The notes: generated by a model from the letters alone, not told the origin. DNA of 64,000 nt from Brevibacillus centrosporus (GCF_003710815.1 NZ_RHHP01000041.1:1-64000), one strand, 5' to 3'. Positions 42,186-51,448 are shown, counted from the stretch's first letter. Made by a program: numbers and translations.

Positions 42186-42374
42186 TTACTCCTGCCGTTT
42201 CCACAAGCATTGATTTCGAAGGATCTGCTTTACGTATGCCTGCAGCTCTTCCGTCGAAGAAAATCGGGCAAACTCCTCTTTTTCTCTTACGATTCCCAGT
42301 TTAAAATGTTTCAGCTGTTCTCCTTCTACACGAAAACCAAACTTCTCTAGGACCGCTAGCTGTTCCTCGGTCAT
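42186..42374 (-). CDS. Small hypothetical protein
   Basis: A 62-residue protein with a helix (TEEQLAVLEKFGFRVEG), a basic middle and a C-terminal helix (ELQAYVKQILRNQ). Not recognised. A clear AGGAGGG precedes the ATG by eight bases, and codon use fits the neighbours. It lies 38 bases before the EcsC gene in the same direction, so the two probably form an operon. Confidence 0.6.
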   Translation of the reverse strand: MTEEQLAVLEKFGFRVEGEQLKHFKLGIVREKEEFARFSSTEELQAYVKQILRNQCLWKRQE

Positions 42375-42393
42375 GAAGGTACCCTCCTATTGG

Positions 42394-42419
42394 AAAAACC
42401 CCCTGCTGGGCAGAGGGTT
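42394..42419 (-). terminator. Terminator of the gene at 42430
   Basis: AACCCTCTGC and GCAGGGGGTT form a ten-pair stem (42397-42419, loop of three), followed by T5 on the - strand. Confidence 0.85.
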
Positions 42420-42429
42420 CCGTACAAGT

Positions 42430-44487
42430 TTATTTGACTTCGATCTTCAGAGTCATTTTCTGTTTCTTTTCTAATAGGTCGGTATCCTTCGTGTAGGATT
42501 TTCCGCCATATGTGACCTGGCACGTAAGATATTCCATAGTGTTGGTCACTTCGATCGAATAGACGCCGGGCTTACCATCCTGAAAATCGATAAGTTGCTT
42601 GACGTTTAATGAATCGACGCCTGTATCATCTGATCTGTCATCATCTCTTGTAGAGCGGGACGGTTTAATCGTAGTGAGTACTTTGTCATTATAAATGATC
42701 TTTACTTCATTACTGGATTGTATCGTCGCACCGCTACTCTCTTGTCCCGACCCGAGCGATGTTGCCCCGTCCTCCCAAACCAGATCAGGAACGTGGACGT
42801 AACGCCTGTCCGTCCTACTACTTGCGTTCAGAATGATTCGTTTCGTCCCTTTATTCACAACATGAGTCGACATGAGTACTAACTCTTCGAGATCGTTCAA
42901 ATCGCTTTTCGAGTCCACTACAATATGGTCACCATCTTGATACTGTTGACCTTTTTTCGAAACCAATCTCAATGGAGTCGGGTAAGGGATTGCTCCAGAG
43001 TCCCCAATATCACAAGACGGTGCAGAAGAAATAGGACGAGAACTTTCTATGACTTGAATGTAACCGCACCAGGACTGATGGGGCTCACGTTTACTGTAAT
43101 AATTGACCTTATAGCGTCCCGGATTAAAACTGGAAAGCTTGAGAGCTGTGTGATCCCCGTTTAGTTTGGATGCGTCAACTACTACATTATCCACTGCCCA
43201 AACGCCTGGTCCCTCATCATCATCTTCTTCGCTTCCAAACTCTACATGAGCAGCAGCAGTCGCAAGCCAAATGAGATGAACGGGATTTTGATACAGCCTT
43301 ACGGTAGCACTCGTAGAATACAAATTTCGGCGTTCCACCATCAGGGACGATTTATCATTATTTTGCATCAATACGTCCATATTGGCAGTAGCCGTAGTAG
43401 GTTCACACACCGCAGGCGTACCAGGGACCTGGATTTGAATAGTAGAGCTTGTATCCATCTGTATTGCCTGTTCGTCTTTCCCTGTATTTGGCTCGTATGT
43501 CACACTAATCGTCAAGCCCGCCAACGTTTCTGGGATGACAACATCGAAATGCTGCGAGTCCGTCAGTGTCTGTCCAGTACCGTTCACCCACCATTTCCCC
43601 GGAAAAGGGGCATACAACGAAATGGTGTCCGGTGCTTTGGTAGCGCTAATTTTCTGATTGGGAGATAGCTTCTGTCCAGTTTCATTTGTCCCCATATATA
43701 CTTCCGCTGGACCAACTTGAAGATTGACCATCCATGGTGTTAGTGCGCCGTCATCTGGTGTGAATACCACCTCGTATTTCCCGCCTTTAAGTGAACCCGA
43801 GGAAAACACGCTTCCCTTCACAGACCTCATTTCCGTATTGGTCGTTTTGTTTGACAAGCTCCACGTTCCAGCAATCTTACTGGAGAAAACCTTTGAACCA
43901 AACAAACCAAAAATAGCAACTGTATCCCCGGAAGGAATAGCATCGCCTGTCGCCTTTTCTCCTTCATAGATGTACGGATAATTCTGCTCTTCTACACGAA
44001 ACCGTATATGCACCGTGCTTTTTTGCCCTTTCGCATCGGTCACGACAAAGGTCAGCGTATGTATGCCAGGAGATAGCTGCGCAGAAGGGATTGTAAATCG
44101 AGGGATCTGCCACTTCAAAGAAGCTTGCGCTGCTGTCTTTTCATTCTGGAAGGCCGTCAATTCCGTACCATCCAGGAATACTTCGCTCCTGCTTACATTT
44201 GTTCCACTTCCATAGGTCGTTTGCGTCACGTCAATATCTAGCGGGGTATCGGGGGGAAGGATAAACTCGTCATTTTTCACCCAATTCCATCCACCAGCCG
44301 ACAAGCCAGCGACCTGAAAATCATTAAAAACGATCATGTCATGAATCGGCTTTTGCACAGGCGCAGGTGCCTGGCTGGTCCGCTTCATCGTTGTAGTCGC
44401 CCCCATGGCTGGCGAAACCGTTGCACCTGACAGAAGGCTGCCAGTAGCCAGACACACTAAAAGCGCTGATACAACCCATTTTTTCAA
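42430..44487 (-). CDS. Large secreted protein of unknown function
   Basis: A 685-residue exported protein: signal peptide 1-30 (MKKWVVSALLVCLATGSLLS, ends AMGA), then a series of beta-rich segments with Ig-like patterns (SPGIHTLTFVVTDAKGQKST at about 145-165, GGKYEVVFTPDDGALTPWMV at about 240, GRYKVNYYSKREPHQSWCGY at about 480). Cysteines are few and could form one or two disulfides (SWCGY, SCDIG). No anchor or enzyme motif. A TTG at 44487 has AGAGG seven bases upstream; the GTG at 44502 does not. Not recognised; adhesive or structural role is inference. Confidence 0.6.
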   Translation of the reverse strand: MKKWVVSALLVCLATGSLLSGATVSPAMGATTTMKRTSQAPAPVQKPIHDMIVFNDFQVAGLSAGGWNWVKNDEFILPPDTPLDIDVTQTTYGSGTNVSRSEVFLDGTELTAFQNEKTAAQASLKWQIPRFTIPSAQLSPGIHTLTFVVTDAKGQKSTVHIRFRVEEQNYPYIYEGEKATGDAIPSGDTVAIFGLFGSKVFSSKIAGTWSLSNKTTNTEMRSVKGSVFSSGSLKGGKYEVVFTPDDGALTPWMVNLQVGPAEVYMGTNETGQKLSPNQKISATKAPDTISLYAPFPGKWWVNGTGQTLTDSQHFDVVIPETLAGLTISVTYEPNTGKDEQAIQMDTSSTIQIQVPGTPAVCEPTTATANMDVLMQNNDKSSLMVERRNLYSTSATVRLYQNPVHLIWLATAAAHVEFGSEEDDDEGPGVWAVDNVVVDASKLNGDHTALKLSSFNPGRYKVNYYSKREPHQSWCGYIQVIESSRPISSAPSCDIGDSGAIPYPTPLRLVSKKGQQYQDGDHIVVDSKSDLNDLEELVLMSTHVVNKGTKRIILNASSRTDRRYVHVPDLVWEDGATSLGSGQESSGATIQSSNEVKIIYNDKVLTTIKPSRSTRDDDRSDDTGVDSLNVKQLIDFQDGKPGVYSIEVTNTMEYLTCQVTYGGKSYTKDTDLLEKKQKMTLKIEVK

Positions 44488-44656
44488 TTGATGTCCTCTC
44501 ACTTTCTCTACTTCATATTCTACTGGTTACCATTCGACAAATTCAGCCTTTTCTCCTTTTTGTTTCTTGACAGGGAAAACTTCCCTCCATCTCCTTCGCT
44601 CAACTACCGCCGCCTAGATATAGGAAAATACTATAAACATGATAATTTATATAGAT

Positions 44657-44685
44657 TTGACGAATACCTACCTAGCTGGTAAAAC
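44657..44685 (+). promoter_or_regulatory. Probable promoter of the methyltransferase gene
   Basis: TTGACG (44657-44662) and TAAAAC (44680-44685) with 17-base spacing. The spacer and -10 are overlapped by the inverted repeat CCTAG/CTAGG (44671-44690), a possible operator. Confidence 0.4.
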
Positions 44686-44705
44686 TAGGTCAAGGAGGGA
44701 TTCTC

Positions 44706-45491
44706 GTGACGCAAACCAACCAATGGAACGCAACCCACTACGATGAAAAAATGAACTTCGTTTCTCATTATGGCAGAGGATTGATTGACTGGCTACAACC
44801 GGTTTCCGGAGAAAGCATTTTGGATATCGGGTGCGGGACTGGAGATCTGACTGCCCAGCTGGCCGAAAGTGGGGCGCATGTAGAGGGGACCGACTTTTCC
44901 CCTGCCATGATCGAAGCTGCTCGTACGAAGTACCCTGGTCTGTCGTTTCAGATCGCTGATGCTCATACATTCCGCTCGTCCAAACAGTACGATGCAGTCT
45001 TTTCCAATGCCGCCCTGCACTGGATGAAGCGTCCGGAATCTGTCGTGGAATCCGTTTGGCTGGCTCTGAAACCCGGCGGACGATTCGTGGCAGAGTTCGG
45101 TGGAAAAGACAACTGCAAGCAGGTTACCGATGCCCTGCATACCGCTCTTGGTGCGAGAGGGATTTCTTCCGACGATCGCTTTCCCTGGTACTTCCCTAGC
45201 ATCGGTGAATATACGACACTCTTAGAACGTCAAGGGTTTCGGGTCGTTCTCTCCTCTCATTTTGACAGACCCACTCTCATGCCAGACGGCGACCGAGGAT
45301 TGCGGCATTGGCTGGATTCGTTTTGCAGTCCTTTTTTCACGGGCCTGACCGCCGCAGAAATTGATGAGGTTTGCACCGAGATCAGCGAGCTTTTGCGTCC
45401 TGTGCTCTATCAGAATGGTCAGTGGTATGTCGACTACAAGCGCATCCGTGTAATTGCCCACAAGCCAAGTAATATGGAGGCACATGTATGA
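44706..45491 (+). CDS. Class I SAM-dependent methyltransferase
   Basis: A 261-residue methyltransferase with motif I ILDIGCGTGDLT (residues about 38-49), motif post-I VEGTDFSPAMIE and DAVFSNAALHWM, which together resemble trans-aconitate/BioC-type small-molecule methyltransferases. The GTG at 44706 has AGGAGG upstream. Its last codons overlap the start of the next gene by four bases (ATGA), so the two are translationally coupled and probably act together. Substrate unknown. Confidence 0.82.
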   Translation: MTQTNQWNATHYDEKMNFVSHYGRGLIDWLQPVSGESILDIGCGTGDLTAQLAESGAHVEGTDFSPAMIEAARTKYPGLSFQIADAHTFRSSKQYDAVFSNAALHWMKRPESVVESVWLALKPGGRFVAEFGGKDNCKQVTDALHTALGARGISSDDRFPWYFPSIGEYTTLLERQGFRVVLSSHFDRPTLMPDGDRGLRHWLDSFCSPFFTGLTAAEIDEVCTEISELLRPVLYQNGQWYVDYKRIRVIAHKPSNMEAHV

Positions 45492-46159
45492 AAAAGGTCG
45501 CTTGCCTGCACGGTCATCATTCGAATATCGCGCTTGTGGATGATGCTTTTTCGCAATGGAAGGTAGAGCTTGCCCACTACGTCGATCCCGGATTGCTTTT
45601 GCAATCGGCCAACAGTCAGCCGCCAACGCGCGCGGAAGCCGAAGCGAAGCTGGACAGTCAGCTCTCCTGGATGCAAGCGAGCACGCCGGACGCCATCGTC
45701 ATCACATGCACGCAATACGCAGCCACGCTGACATCCGAGCACGAATCTGAACGAGACATCCCGATCTTTACCATCGATGGACCCTTTTTAGAAGAAGCTG
45801 CCAGACGTTCAGGCAAGCAAACCATCCTGTTCACCAATCCTGCCACTGTCAAACCCACCATGGACCGATTATGGCAGCAGGCAGCTCTGCACAGATGCAC
45901 TCCCCAGATCAGCATTCATTTGATTGATGGAGCATTTTCCCTGATCATGGAGAACAAGCAGCAAGCTTACCAGGAGATCCTCTGGGAAACCATGCTAGCC
46001 CTATCCGAGGAGGATTCCATCCTGTCGGCAGCCCAGCTGTCCATGGCTCCCGCCGCACGCCAATTTCGTCAGGAGAAAGGTATCTTCATCTCCGATCCCC
46101 TACAGAGTTTGACGAAGAAAATGGTTCAAACGCTGCCCTTATCCCCTGCTTCCTTTTAA
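45488..46159 (+). CDS. Asp/Glu racemase-superfamily-like protein
   Basis: A 223-residue protein, with VACLHGHH at the start, a possible first catalytic cysteine in AIVITCTQYAA (about residue 79) and a second segment SAAQLSMAPAAR near residue 185 where racemases would have the partner cysteine but here there is none. This suggests an aspartate/glutamate racemase or hydantoin-racemase-like fold with altered chemistry. It is coupled to the upstream methyltransferase by ATGA overlap. Function unknown. Confidence 0.55.
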   Translation: MKKVACLHGHHSNIALVDDAFSQWKVELAHYVDPGLLLQSANSQPPTRAEAEAKLDSQLSWMQASTPDAIVITCTQYAATLTSEHESERDIPIFTIDGPFLEEAARRSGKQTILFTNPATVKPTMDRLWQQAALHRCTPQISIHLIDGAFSLIMENKQQAYQEILWETMLALSEEDSILSAAQLSMAPAARQFRQEKGIFISDPLQSLTKKMVQTLPLSPASF

Positions 46160-46174
46160 AAAAAGAAGTTCGAT

Positions 46175-46231
46175 AAAAAAACATCCTCGTGCTATGCATG
46201 CAGCAAACATGCAGCCCGAGGATGTTTTTGT
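46175..46231. terminator. Terminator between convergent operons
   Basis: AACATCCTCG pairs with CGAGGATGTT (46180-46226), with A-rich and T-rich flanks on both strands and a partly paired loop containing two copies of GCATGCAG-like sequence. Confidence 0.85.
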
Positions 46232-46251
46232 GACTTCTATGCCATTATGGA

Positions 46252-47766
46252 TCAGACATTGGTCACCAGTACCTCTGCCCCTTCTTCCAACCCGCTCTTG
46301 ATCTCGATAAAGTCCGAGCCCTCCACACCAATCTCTACTTCTTTTGGAGACGGCTGACCTGTTGAAGGATCCTTGATCATGACTGTGCCTTTGCCTTCTT
46401 CCATTACCTCAACGGCATTCAAAGGAAGCCGTTTTACCTGGTCCTTCTGCTCCACGTAAATATCGCAGTCACCCGTCATGCCATGCTTCATTTCACTGGT
46501 TTCACTCAATTCGACCTTCACAGCGAACCGTACCGATTTGTCTTCCTTGGTGCCTTCTTTCGGGATTTCGATTACCTTGCCTTTAAATGGACGATTGCCA
46601 AATGCAGTTACGTACACATCCACGCTCTGTCCCATCTTGATCGCCGGAATATCAATCTCATCCACCGCGGCAAGAAAATAGACAGATGTCGCATCCATGA
46701 TCACTACAGCAGGCTCTCCTGAGGTTGGGGTCTCCCCTTCCTTTACATTCAGCTTGGTAATGACTCCGTTGATTGGCGCCTCCACTTGCTTTTTCGCGAT
46801 CTCGCGCTTCTTCTGTTCCATCGTCAGAAGCGATTCTTTGAGTGCGAGTTCTTTTTCCCGCAGCTCCAGCTCGGATGACGTCATATCCATTTTAAACAAA
46901 AGTTGTCCGACCTTGATCTCGTCGTCCTTCTCCACCTCGACCTTTCCAATCTTTCCATGAGTCCCTGCCAAAAGCTCCATTTCGTCAGGCAGCTCAAACG
47001 GCGTAGCCATCTGGCTCGCGTACAGTACACCCTTGGCATCGGTGAACTGGACTTCCCCCATGTCCCCGACATAAAGGGCACCCGGTTTTTTCACCTGCAC
47101 TTCCACATTGTGCACGCCGCCGATTCCTTTTTCTTTTTGTCCCACCAGATCGATATCGGTTATCGTCCCGTCCACGTAATACAAAGAGGCGGTAACGAAT
47201 ACCTTTACCTTTTGACCAATCCGGAATTGCTCCGCTTCATATGCGCTAAACTTCCCTGTTATTTTCAAATAGTCGGTGTTCGTCAGCTTGGCAACCACGG
47301 AATCCGGCGTGACCACATCGCCTTCCTTTACCAGCACTTCCTTGACCTTCCCCATCTTATCTGCCAGGATTCGATCTTTCTTTTGCTTGAGCTCATCCAG
47401 TTCCTTCTGGGCACGGAGTATGCTCAGCTCCTGTTTTTGGAGCTCCAGCTGTGCATCCGTGCTGTCTACCGTAAACAGCACGTCCCCTTTTTTCACGGAC
47501 TGCCCTTCGCTGACCAGCAGGCGCTCGACCTTGCCGCTGATCTCCGGTTTTACTTCTTCCCGTGCTTTTGCCTCAACGGTACCGGATGCAAAAATCGTCT
47601 TTTTGACTTCCCCTACGTCGACCATCGCTGTAGGAAAAGATGGCTGCTCCTGCGGCTGCTCTTCCGTTGCCACATCCTTTGCCTTCATGGCGGTGTATCC
47701 ATAGTAGCCGCCTCCACCTAATACAGCTACGACTGCCCCGATAATGATCCACTTCTTCTTGTTCAT
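46252..47766 (-). CDS. Membrane fusion (HlyD/MacA-like) subunit of an ABC exporter
   Basis: A 504-residue protein: one membrane helix (about 6-24), then two biotinyl-lipoyl-like motifs (EISGKVERLLVSEGQSVKKG near residue 75; APINGVITKLNVKEGETPTS near 330) flanking coiled coils, and a beta-barrel C-terminal half. The duplicated lipoyl/coiled-coil arrangement makes it longer than MacA or YknX. The ATG at 47766 follows GAGGAACGAG. Third gene of an ATPase-permease-adaptor operon, so it is the extracytoplasmic adaptor for the exporter. Substrate unknown. Confidence 0.82.
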   Translation of the reverse strand: MNKKKWIIIGAVVAVLGGGGYYGYTAMKAKDVATEEQPQEQPSFPTAMVDVGEVKKTIFASGTVEAKAREEVKPEISGKVERLLVSEGQSVKKGDVLFTVDSTDAQLELQKQELSILRAQKELDELKQKKDRILADKMGKVKEVLVKEGDVVTPDSVVAKLTNTDYLKITGKFSAYEAEQFRIGQKVKVFVTASLYYVDGTITDIDLVGQKEKGIGGVHNVEVQVKKPGALYVGDMGEVQFTDAKGVLYASQMATPFELPDEMELLAGTHGKIGKVEVEKDDEIKVGQLLFKMDMTSSELELREKELALKESLLTMEQKKREIAKKQVEAPINGVITKLNVKEGETPTSGEPAVVIMDATSVYFLAAVDEIDIPAIKMGQSVDVYVTAFGNRPFKGKVIEIPKEGTKEDKSVRFAVKVELSETSEMKHGMTGDCDIYVEQKDQVKRLPLNAVEVMEEGKGTVMIKDPSTGQPSPKEVEIGVEGSDFIEIKSGLEEGAEVLVTNV

Positions 47767-47787
47767 TCTCTCGTTCCTCACATTTCC

Positions 47788-49239
47788 TTATTCAGATCGG
47801 ATCGCCTGCAGGGCACTCAAACGCGAAGCCCTAATCGCAGGGAAAATACCTGCCAATAAACCGATAACAAAAGAAAAACCGATGGCAAACAGGGCTAACC
47901 ACCCCGGAATAACGGCGAGCTTCGCGGCGGCTTCTCCTTCGGCGCCCCTGCCGTAGCCCATGTTCAAATTGTCCATGAGTCCACCTGCTGAGCCGAAGTA
48001 GTTGACCACCTCGACGGCTCCCCATGCCAGTCCAAGCCCCGTCAATCCGCCGATCAGTCCGATGAAGCCAGACTCCATCAGAAACAGCCAGCGAATATTG
48101 AGAACAGTAGCTCCGATTACTTTCATAATTCCGATCTCTTTGGTACGCTCCAGAATGGACATAATCATCGTATTGACGATACCAATCGTCGCGACCAGAA
48201 GGGAAATAGCTGCGATACCACCCAATACGAGCTGAATGACAAAGAAAAACTTGTTGATCGTCTCCAGCTCCCGGGCAGGGGACCACACTTCATAGCCCTT
48301 TTCCTTTAGCGCTTTTACAACGCTCTCTACCTTCTCACGAGACTCGACCTTTACCGTCAGCTGATCAAACTCAAAGTGGTCCTGCTTGGCTTCTTCGCGA
48401 GTACGGCGTGTGGAGCCTTCCGCCATCTCGTCACCCCTGCCCCGGTTGACCCAATCGTTCAACTCCTTGACGACGCTGATCGGTACGTAGACGGCTGTGG
48501 AATAACGCTGGTTGTCAGACTTTTGCAATTGTCCAACCACCCTTACGCGCATCTCTTTCTTTTCGTACTTGGGCTCATCATCAACACGGTACTCCCGCGA
48601 CAGGACAATCGTGGCTGCCTTATCCACGAGATTGAGCGCAGTCGGGGCCCCTCCCCCCATATCCGGCGGAGGCATCGCGGAAGGGCCATTTTTTCTCGCA
48701 TCGACATTACTGCGGCGCGCCTCCCGTTTTTCCTTTTCCACATCGCGCATTTCTCGCGGCACATCGTAGGCGATGACGACCTCTTGCGGAGAACCCGATA
48801 AATAGGTACCCTTTTCTACATCGTTTTTGCGGTAGGCTGCTGACTCGTTGACATCGACCCCGATCAGCTCCACATAACCTTCCCGGCGACCCACCTTCAG
48901 CTTTGCCTGCTCCTGGAGGCGCTTTACCGGCATGACTGCCGCAATACCGGGAATTTTCTTCAATTCCTGAACCGCTTCGAAATTCAGCTTCTTTCGTTCA
49001 TCATCCGGAATGACTCGATCCTCTTCCGGTATGTAATACATCGGCTCTACGTCCATCTCAGTCAAATTGCCGAAATTCTCCAAGCTTTTGACAGCATTCT
49101 CTTTCAACCCGAGACTCAAAGCAATCATCGCGACGATCGCCGCAGTTCCGATCATGACCCCGACCGAAGTGAGGGCAGTACGCAATTTCATGCGCCACAG
49201 ATTTCGCCAAACAATGCGAAAAGAATCCATTACTTTCAC
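47788..49239 (-). CDS. MacB/YknZ-type ABC transporter permease
   Basis: A 483-residue FtsX/MacB-type permease: N-terminal membrane helix (about 22-42, TSVGVMIGTAAIVAMIALSLG), a large extracytoplasmic domain (45-335) and three C-terminal helices (about 345-370, 395-425, 440-465) with IGIMKVIGAT. The extracytoplasmic domain has a methionine/proline-rich insertion near 190. A GTG at 49239 is seven bases after GAGGTG. In such systems the permease couples ATP hydrolysis to extrusion of peptides, antibiotics or lipids without moving them through the channel. Middle gene of the operon. Confidence 0.85.
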   Translation of the reverse strand: MKVMDSFRIVWRNLWRMKLRTALTSVGVMIGTAAIVAMIALSLGLKENAVKSLENFGNLTEMDVEPMYYIPEEDRVIPDDERKKLNFEAVQELKKIPGIAAVMPVKRLQEQAKLKVGRREGYVELIGVDVNESAAYRKNDVEKGTYLSGSPQEVVIAYDVPREMRDVEKEKREARRSNVDARKNGPSAMPPPDMGGGAPTALNLVDKAATIVLSREYRVDDEPKYEKKEMRVRVVGQLQKSDNQRYSTAVYVPISVVKELNDWVNRGRGDEMAEGSTRRTREEAKQDHFEFDQLTVKVESREKVESVVKALKEKGYEVWSPARELETINKFFFVIQLVLGGIAAISLLVATIGIVNTMIMSILERTKEIGIMKVIGATVLNIRWLFLMESGFIGLIGGLTGLGLAWGAVEVVNYFGSAGGLMDNLNMGYGRGAEGEAAAKLAVIPGWLALFAIGFSFVIGLLAGIFPAIRASRLSALQAIRSE

Positions 49240-49262
49240 AAACGTTCACCTCATACCCGCAT

Positions 49263-49964
49263 CTACGCTGGTCTTGTCCTTTTTTGTACGACACGTCCGT
49301 CCTGCAAATAGATGACCCTGTCGGATTGTTCAGCTACCTCTTGCTCATGGGTAACGATGATGAACGTCGTTTTGTTTTCCTTGTTCATTTGCCGCATGAG
49401 TGTCAGAATCTCCTGCTCGGTTTTGCTGTCCAAGTTCCCCGTAGGCTCGTCTGCCAGAATGATACTCGGCTGATTAACCAATGCCCGTGCAATACTGACA
49501 CGCTGCTGCTGTCCACCGCTCAATTCATTGGGCTTGTGGTCCAGTCTTCCGGTCAAGCCCACATGCTCGAGGATCTCTTGCGCTCGCGCTCGTCGCTTGC
49601 GGACACTTTCCCCTGCAAAAATCAACGGAAGCTCGACGTTTTCCAGCGCCGTCAAATTGGGAAGCAAATTGTAGGATTGAAAAATAAAGCCCATGCTCTT
49701 ACGCCGGAACAAGCACAGCTCATTCTCACTGTAGCGCGATATTTCCTCCCCACTGACCATTACACTGCCCTCATCCGGTTTGGTTAACCCTGCCAGCAAA
49801 TTCAGTAATGTCGATTTGCCAGATCCCGAGGAACCGCACAGGGCAACGAACTCCCCTTTACTAATGTGCAGATTGATATCGAACAGTACGGGAACTTTTA
49901 TCTTTCCTGTCCCGTAGCTGTGATTCACTCCTGTCACTGTCAGCTCTCCTGCTGCATTTTTCAT
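49263..49964 (-). CDS. MacB/YknY-type ABC transporter ATP-binding protein
   Basis: A 233-residue ATPase with Walker A CGSSGSGKST (residues 43-52), Q-loop FIFQSYNLLPNLT, signature LSGGQQQRVSIARAL, Walker B IILADEPTGNLDS and the switch histidine in IVTHEQEVAE. The LolD/MacB subtype is clear from the NLLPNLTALENVELPL stretch. The ATG at 49964 has GAGGGG upstream; 17 codons of upstream frame are not used. First gene of the ATPase-permease-adaptor operon, resembling B. subtilis yknXYZ (protection against toxin SdpC) in content but not order. Confidence 0.88.
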   Translation of the reverse strand: MKNAAGELTVTGVNHSYGTGKIKVPVLFDINLHISKGEFVALCGSSGSGKSTLLNLLAGLTKPDEGSVMVSGEEISRYSENELCLFRRKSMGFIFQSYNLLPNLTALENVELPLIFAGESVRKRRARAQEILEHVGLTGRLDHKPNELSGGQQQRVSIARALVNQPSIILADEPTGNLDSKTEQEILTLMRQMNKENKTTFIIVTHEQEVAEQSDRVIYLQDGRVVQKRTRPA

Positions 49965-50180
49965 CTCTGCTACGCCCCTCATCACTTGCTCAAAATGGAA
50001 AATTTGGGTACACATTTATAGACGTGAGAGCGGTAAAAACGTAACAGGCAACTGCCAATATTTTTCAAGTTCACATGGATGCAACATGTTCTTCAAAATA
50101 ATGTAACAAACCCATAACCTTTTTCGTACTTATCACTGATACACTAAGGATGTGAAGAAAACACGAGAGGGCAGATAAAG

Positions 50181-50354
50181 ATGACCATCTATCGATTTAT
50201 GTTTGAAACCGCCACACGCAAATGGGTTGAGATCATCAAGGCACCGAGCATGTTTGAAGCAGCGAAGCAAGCGAAACAGCTGGCATCTGCACGCGCGAAA
50301 TCCATGTCTACGTCCATCAGCTTCTCTTTTCATCACGCTGCTTCCATAAAATAA
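50181..50354 (+). CDS. Small basic protein
   Basis: A 57-residue basic protein beginning MTIYRFMFETATRKWVEIIK. Residues 20-42 would form an amphipathic helix rich in Ala and Lys; the tail is Ser/His-rich. GAGAGGG precedes the ATG by about nine bases and a strong terminator follows 20 bases after the stop, so it forms a complete small gene, divergent from the ABC exporter operon. Not recognised. Confidence 0.5.
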   Translation: MTIYRFMFETATRKWVEIIKAPSMFEAAKQAKQLASARAKSMSTSISFSFHHAASIK

Positions 50355-50374
50355 AAGATACCCATTCGAAGACG

Positions 50375-50409
50375 ACCGCTTATCCGCAAAACCGGAGAGC
50401 GGTTTTTTT
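50375..50409 (+). terminator. Terminator of the small basic protein gene
   Basis: ACCGCT (50375-50380) pairs with AGCGGT (50398-50403) with an inner CCG/CGG stem, followed by T7. Confidence 0.85.
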
Positions 50410-50549
50410 GCATTTACGGGAATATTATTGACACCGCCGTATTTTTCCTTTTCAATAGAGATATAACAAAACAGTCCAGTACAGTGCGTAAGTCCGTCAC
50501 CGAACGGGAATCGTACATTCCTACTCAACTACAAAGGGAGATAAGAAAA

Positions 50550-51365
50550 ATGACCATGCGTAAAGCACTCACAATCGCCGGTTCCGATACGAGCGGCGGA
50601 GCTGGCCAACAGGCTGACCTCAAAACCTTTCAGGAGCTTGGCGTATTCGGAATGACCGCTCTCACCGTTATCGTTGCACAAGACCCTCACAATGGCTGGC
50701 ATCATGATGTGTTCCCGATTGATGTAGCCGTGCTCGAAAAACAGCTGGAAACCGTACTCGCAGGGATCGGCGTAGACGCGACGAAAACCGGCATGCTGGG
50801 AACGACTGAGCTGGTTGAGCTGGCTGCCCGCAAAATCGAGCAATTCCAACTGAAAAACGTCGTAGTCGATCCAGTCATGATTTGCAAAGGTGCTGACGAA
50901 GCCCTCCATCCAGAGATCGCGATCAGCCTGCGCGAAGTTTTGCTGCCTCGCGCAACCGTAGCGACGCCAAACCTTTTTGAAGCCGGAATCCTGAGCGGAC
51001 TGGGCGCACTGAAAAGCGTAGAAGATATGAAAGAAGCCGCGAAACGCATTCACGACTTCGGAACTTCCTATGTAGTGGTAAAAGGCGGCAGCAAGCTGCA
51101 ACATGGAAATGCTGTTGACGTTTACTATGATGGACAATCCGTTGAGGTGCTGGAATCGGAGCGCTTCGACACTACCTTCACTCACGGTGCAGGCTGCACG
51201 TATTCCGCTGCAATCTGTGCGGAGCTGGCGAAAGGAAATTCCGTTCGCGAAGCCGTGAATGTTGCCAAGGACTTTATCACAGAAGCCATCCGACATTCGT
51301 TTGCACTCAATCAATACGTGGGACCGACAAACCACGGGGCTTATCGCCGTTCCAAGCAGGCGTAA
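50550..51365 (+). CDS. pdxK: Pyridoxal/pyridoxine/pyridoxamine kinase (ThiD-like)
   Basis: A 271-residue ribokinase-fold kinase. ALTIAGSDTSGGAGQQADLKTFQELGVFG at the N-terminus, VVVDPVMICKGADEAL and the anion-hole motif THGAGCTYSAAICAEL match B. subtilis PdxK very well, including the unusual HGAGC cysteine. It phosphorylates B6 vitamers in salvage of pyridoxal phosphate. The ATG at 50550 has AAGGGAG upstream; earlier codons of the frame lack support. It stands alone between two terminators. Confidence 0.92.
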   Translation: MTMRKALTIAGSDTSGGAGQQADLKTFQELGVFGMTALTVIVAQDPHNGWHHDVFPIDVAVLEKQLETVLAGIGVDATKTGMLGTTELVELAARKIEQFQLKNVVVDPVMICKGADEALHPEIAISLREVLLPRATVATPNLFEAGILSGLGALKSVEDMKEAAKRIHDFGTSYVVVKGGSKLQHGNAVDVYYDGQSVEVLESERFDTTFTHGAGCTYSAAICAELAKGNSVREAVNVAKDFITEAIRHSFALNQYVGPTNHGAYRRSKQA

Positions 51366-51390
51366 GCCGTCATCCCTTTTCCATTTCATA

Positions 51391-51440
51391 AAAAAACTCC
51401 TGATTCGCCAGGCAAAATGCCGGTGGTTCAGGAGTTTTCT
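51391..51440. terminator. Terminator between pdxK and rarD
   Basis: AAAACTCCTGA pairs with TCAGGAGTTTT (51393-51438), with an inner GGC/GCC stem and T-rich sequence after it; the A-rich left side allows bidirectional use. Confidence 0.9.
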
Positions 51441-51448
51441 TTTTCTGA

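Noticed and set aside
46903..47721. 272-codon + strand frame
   Set aside because: Antisense to the HlyD-type adaptor gene.
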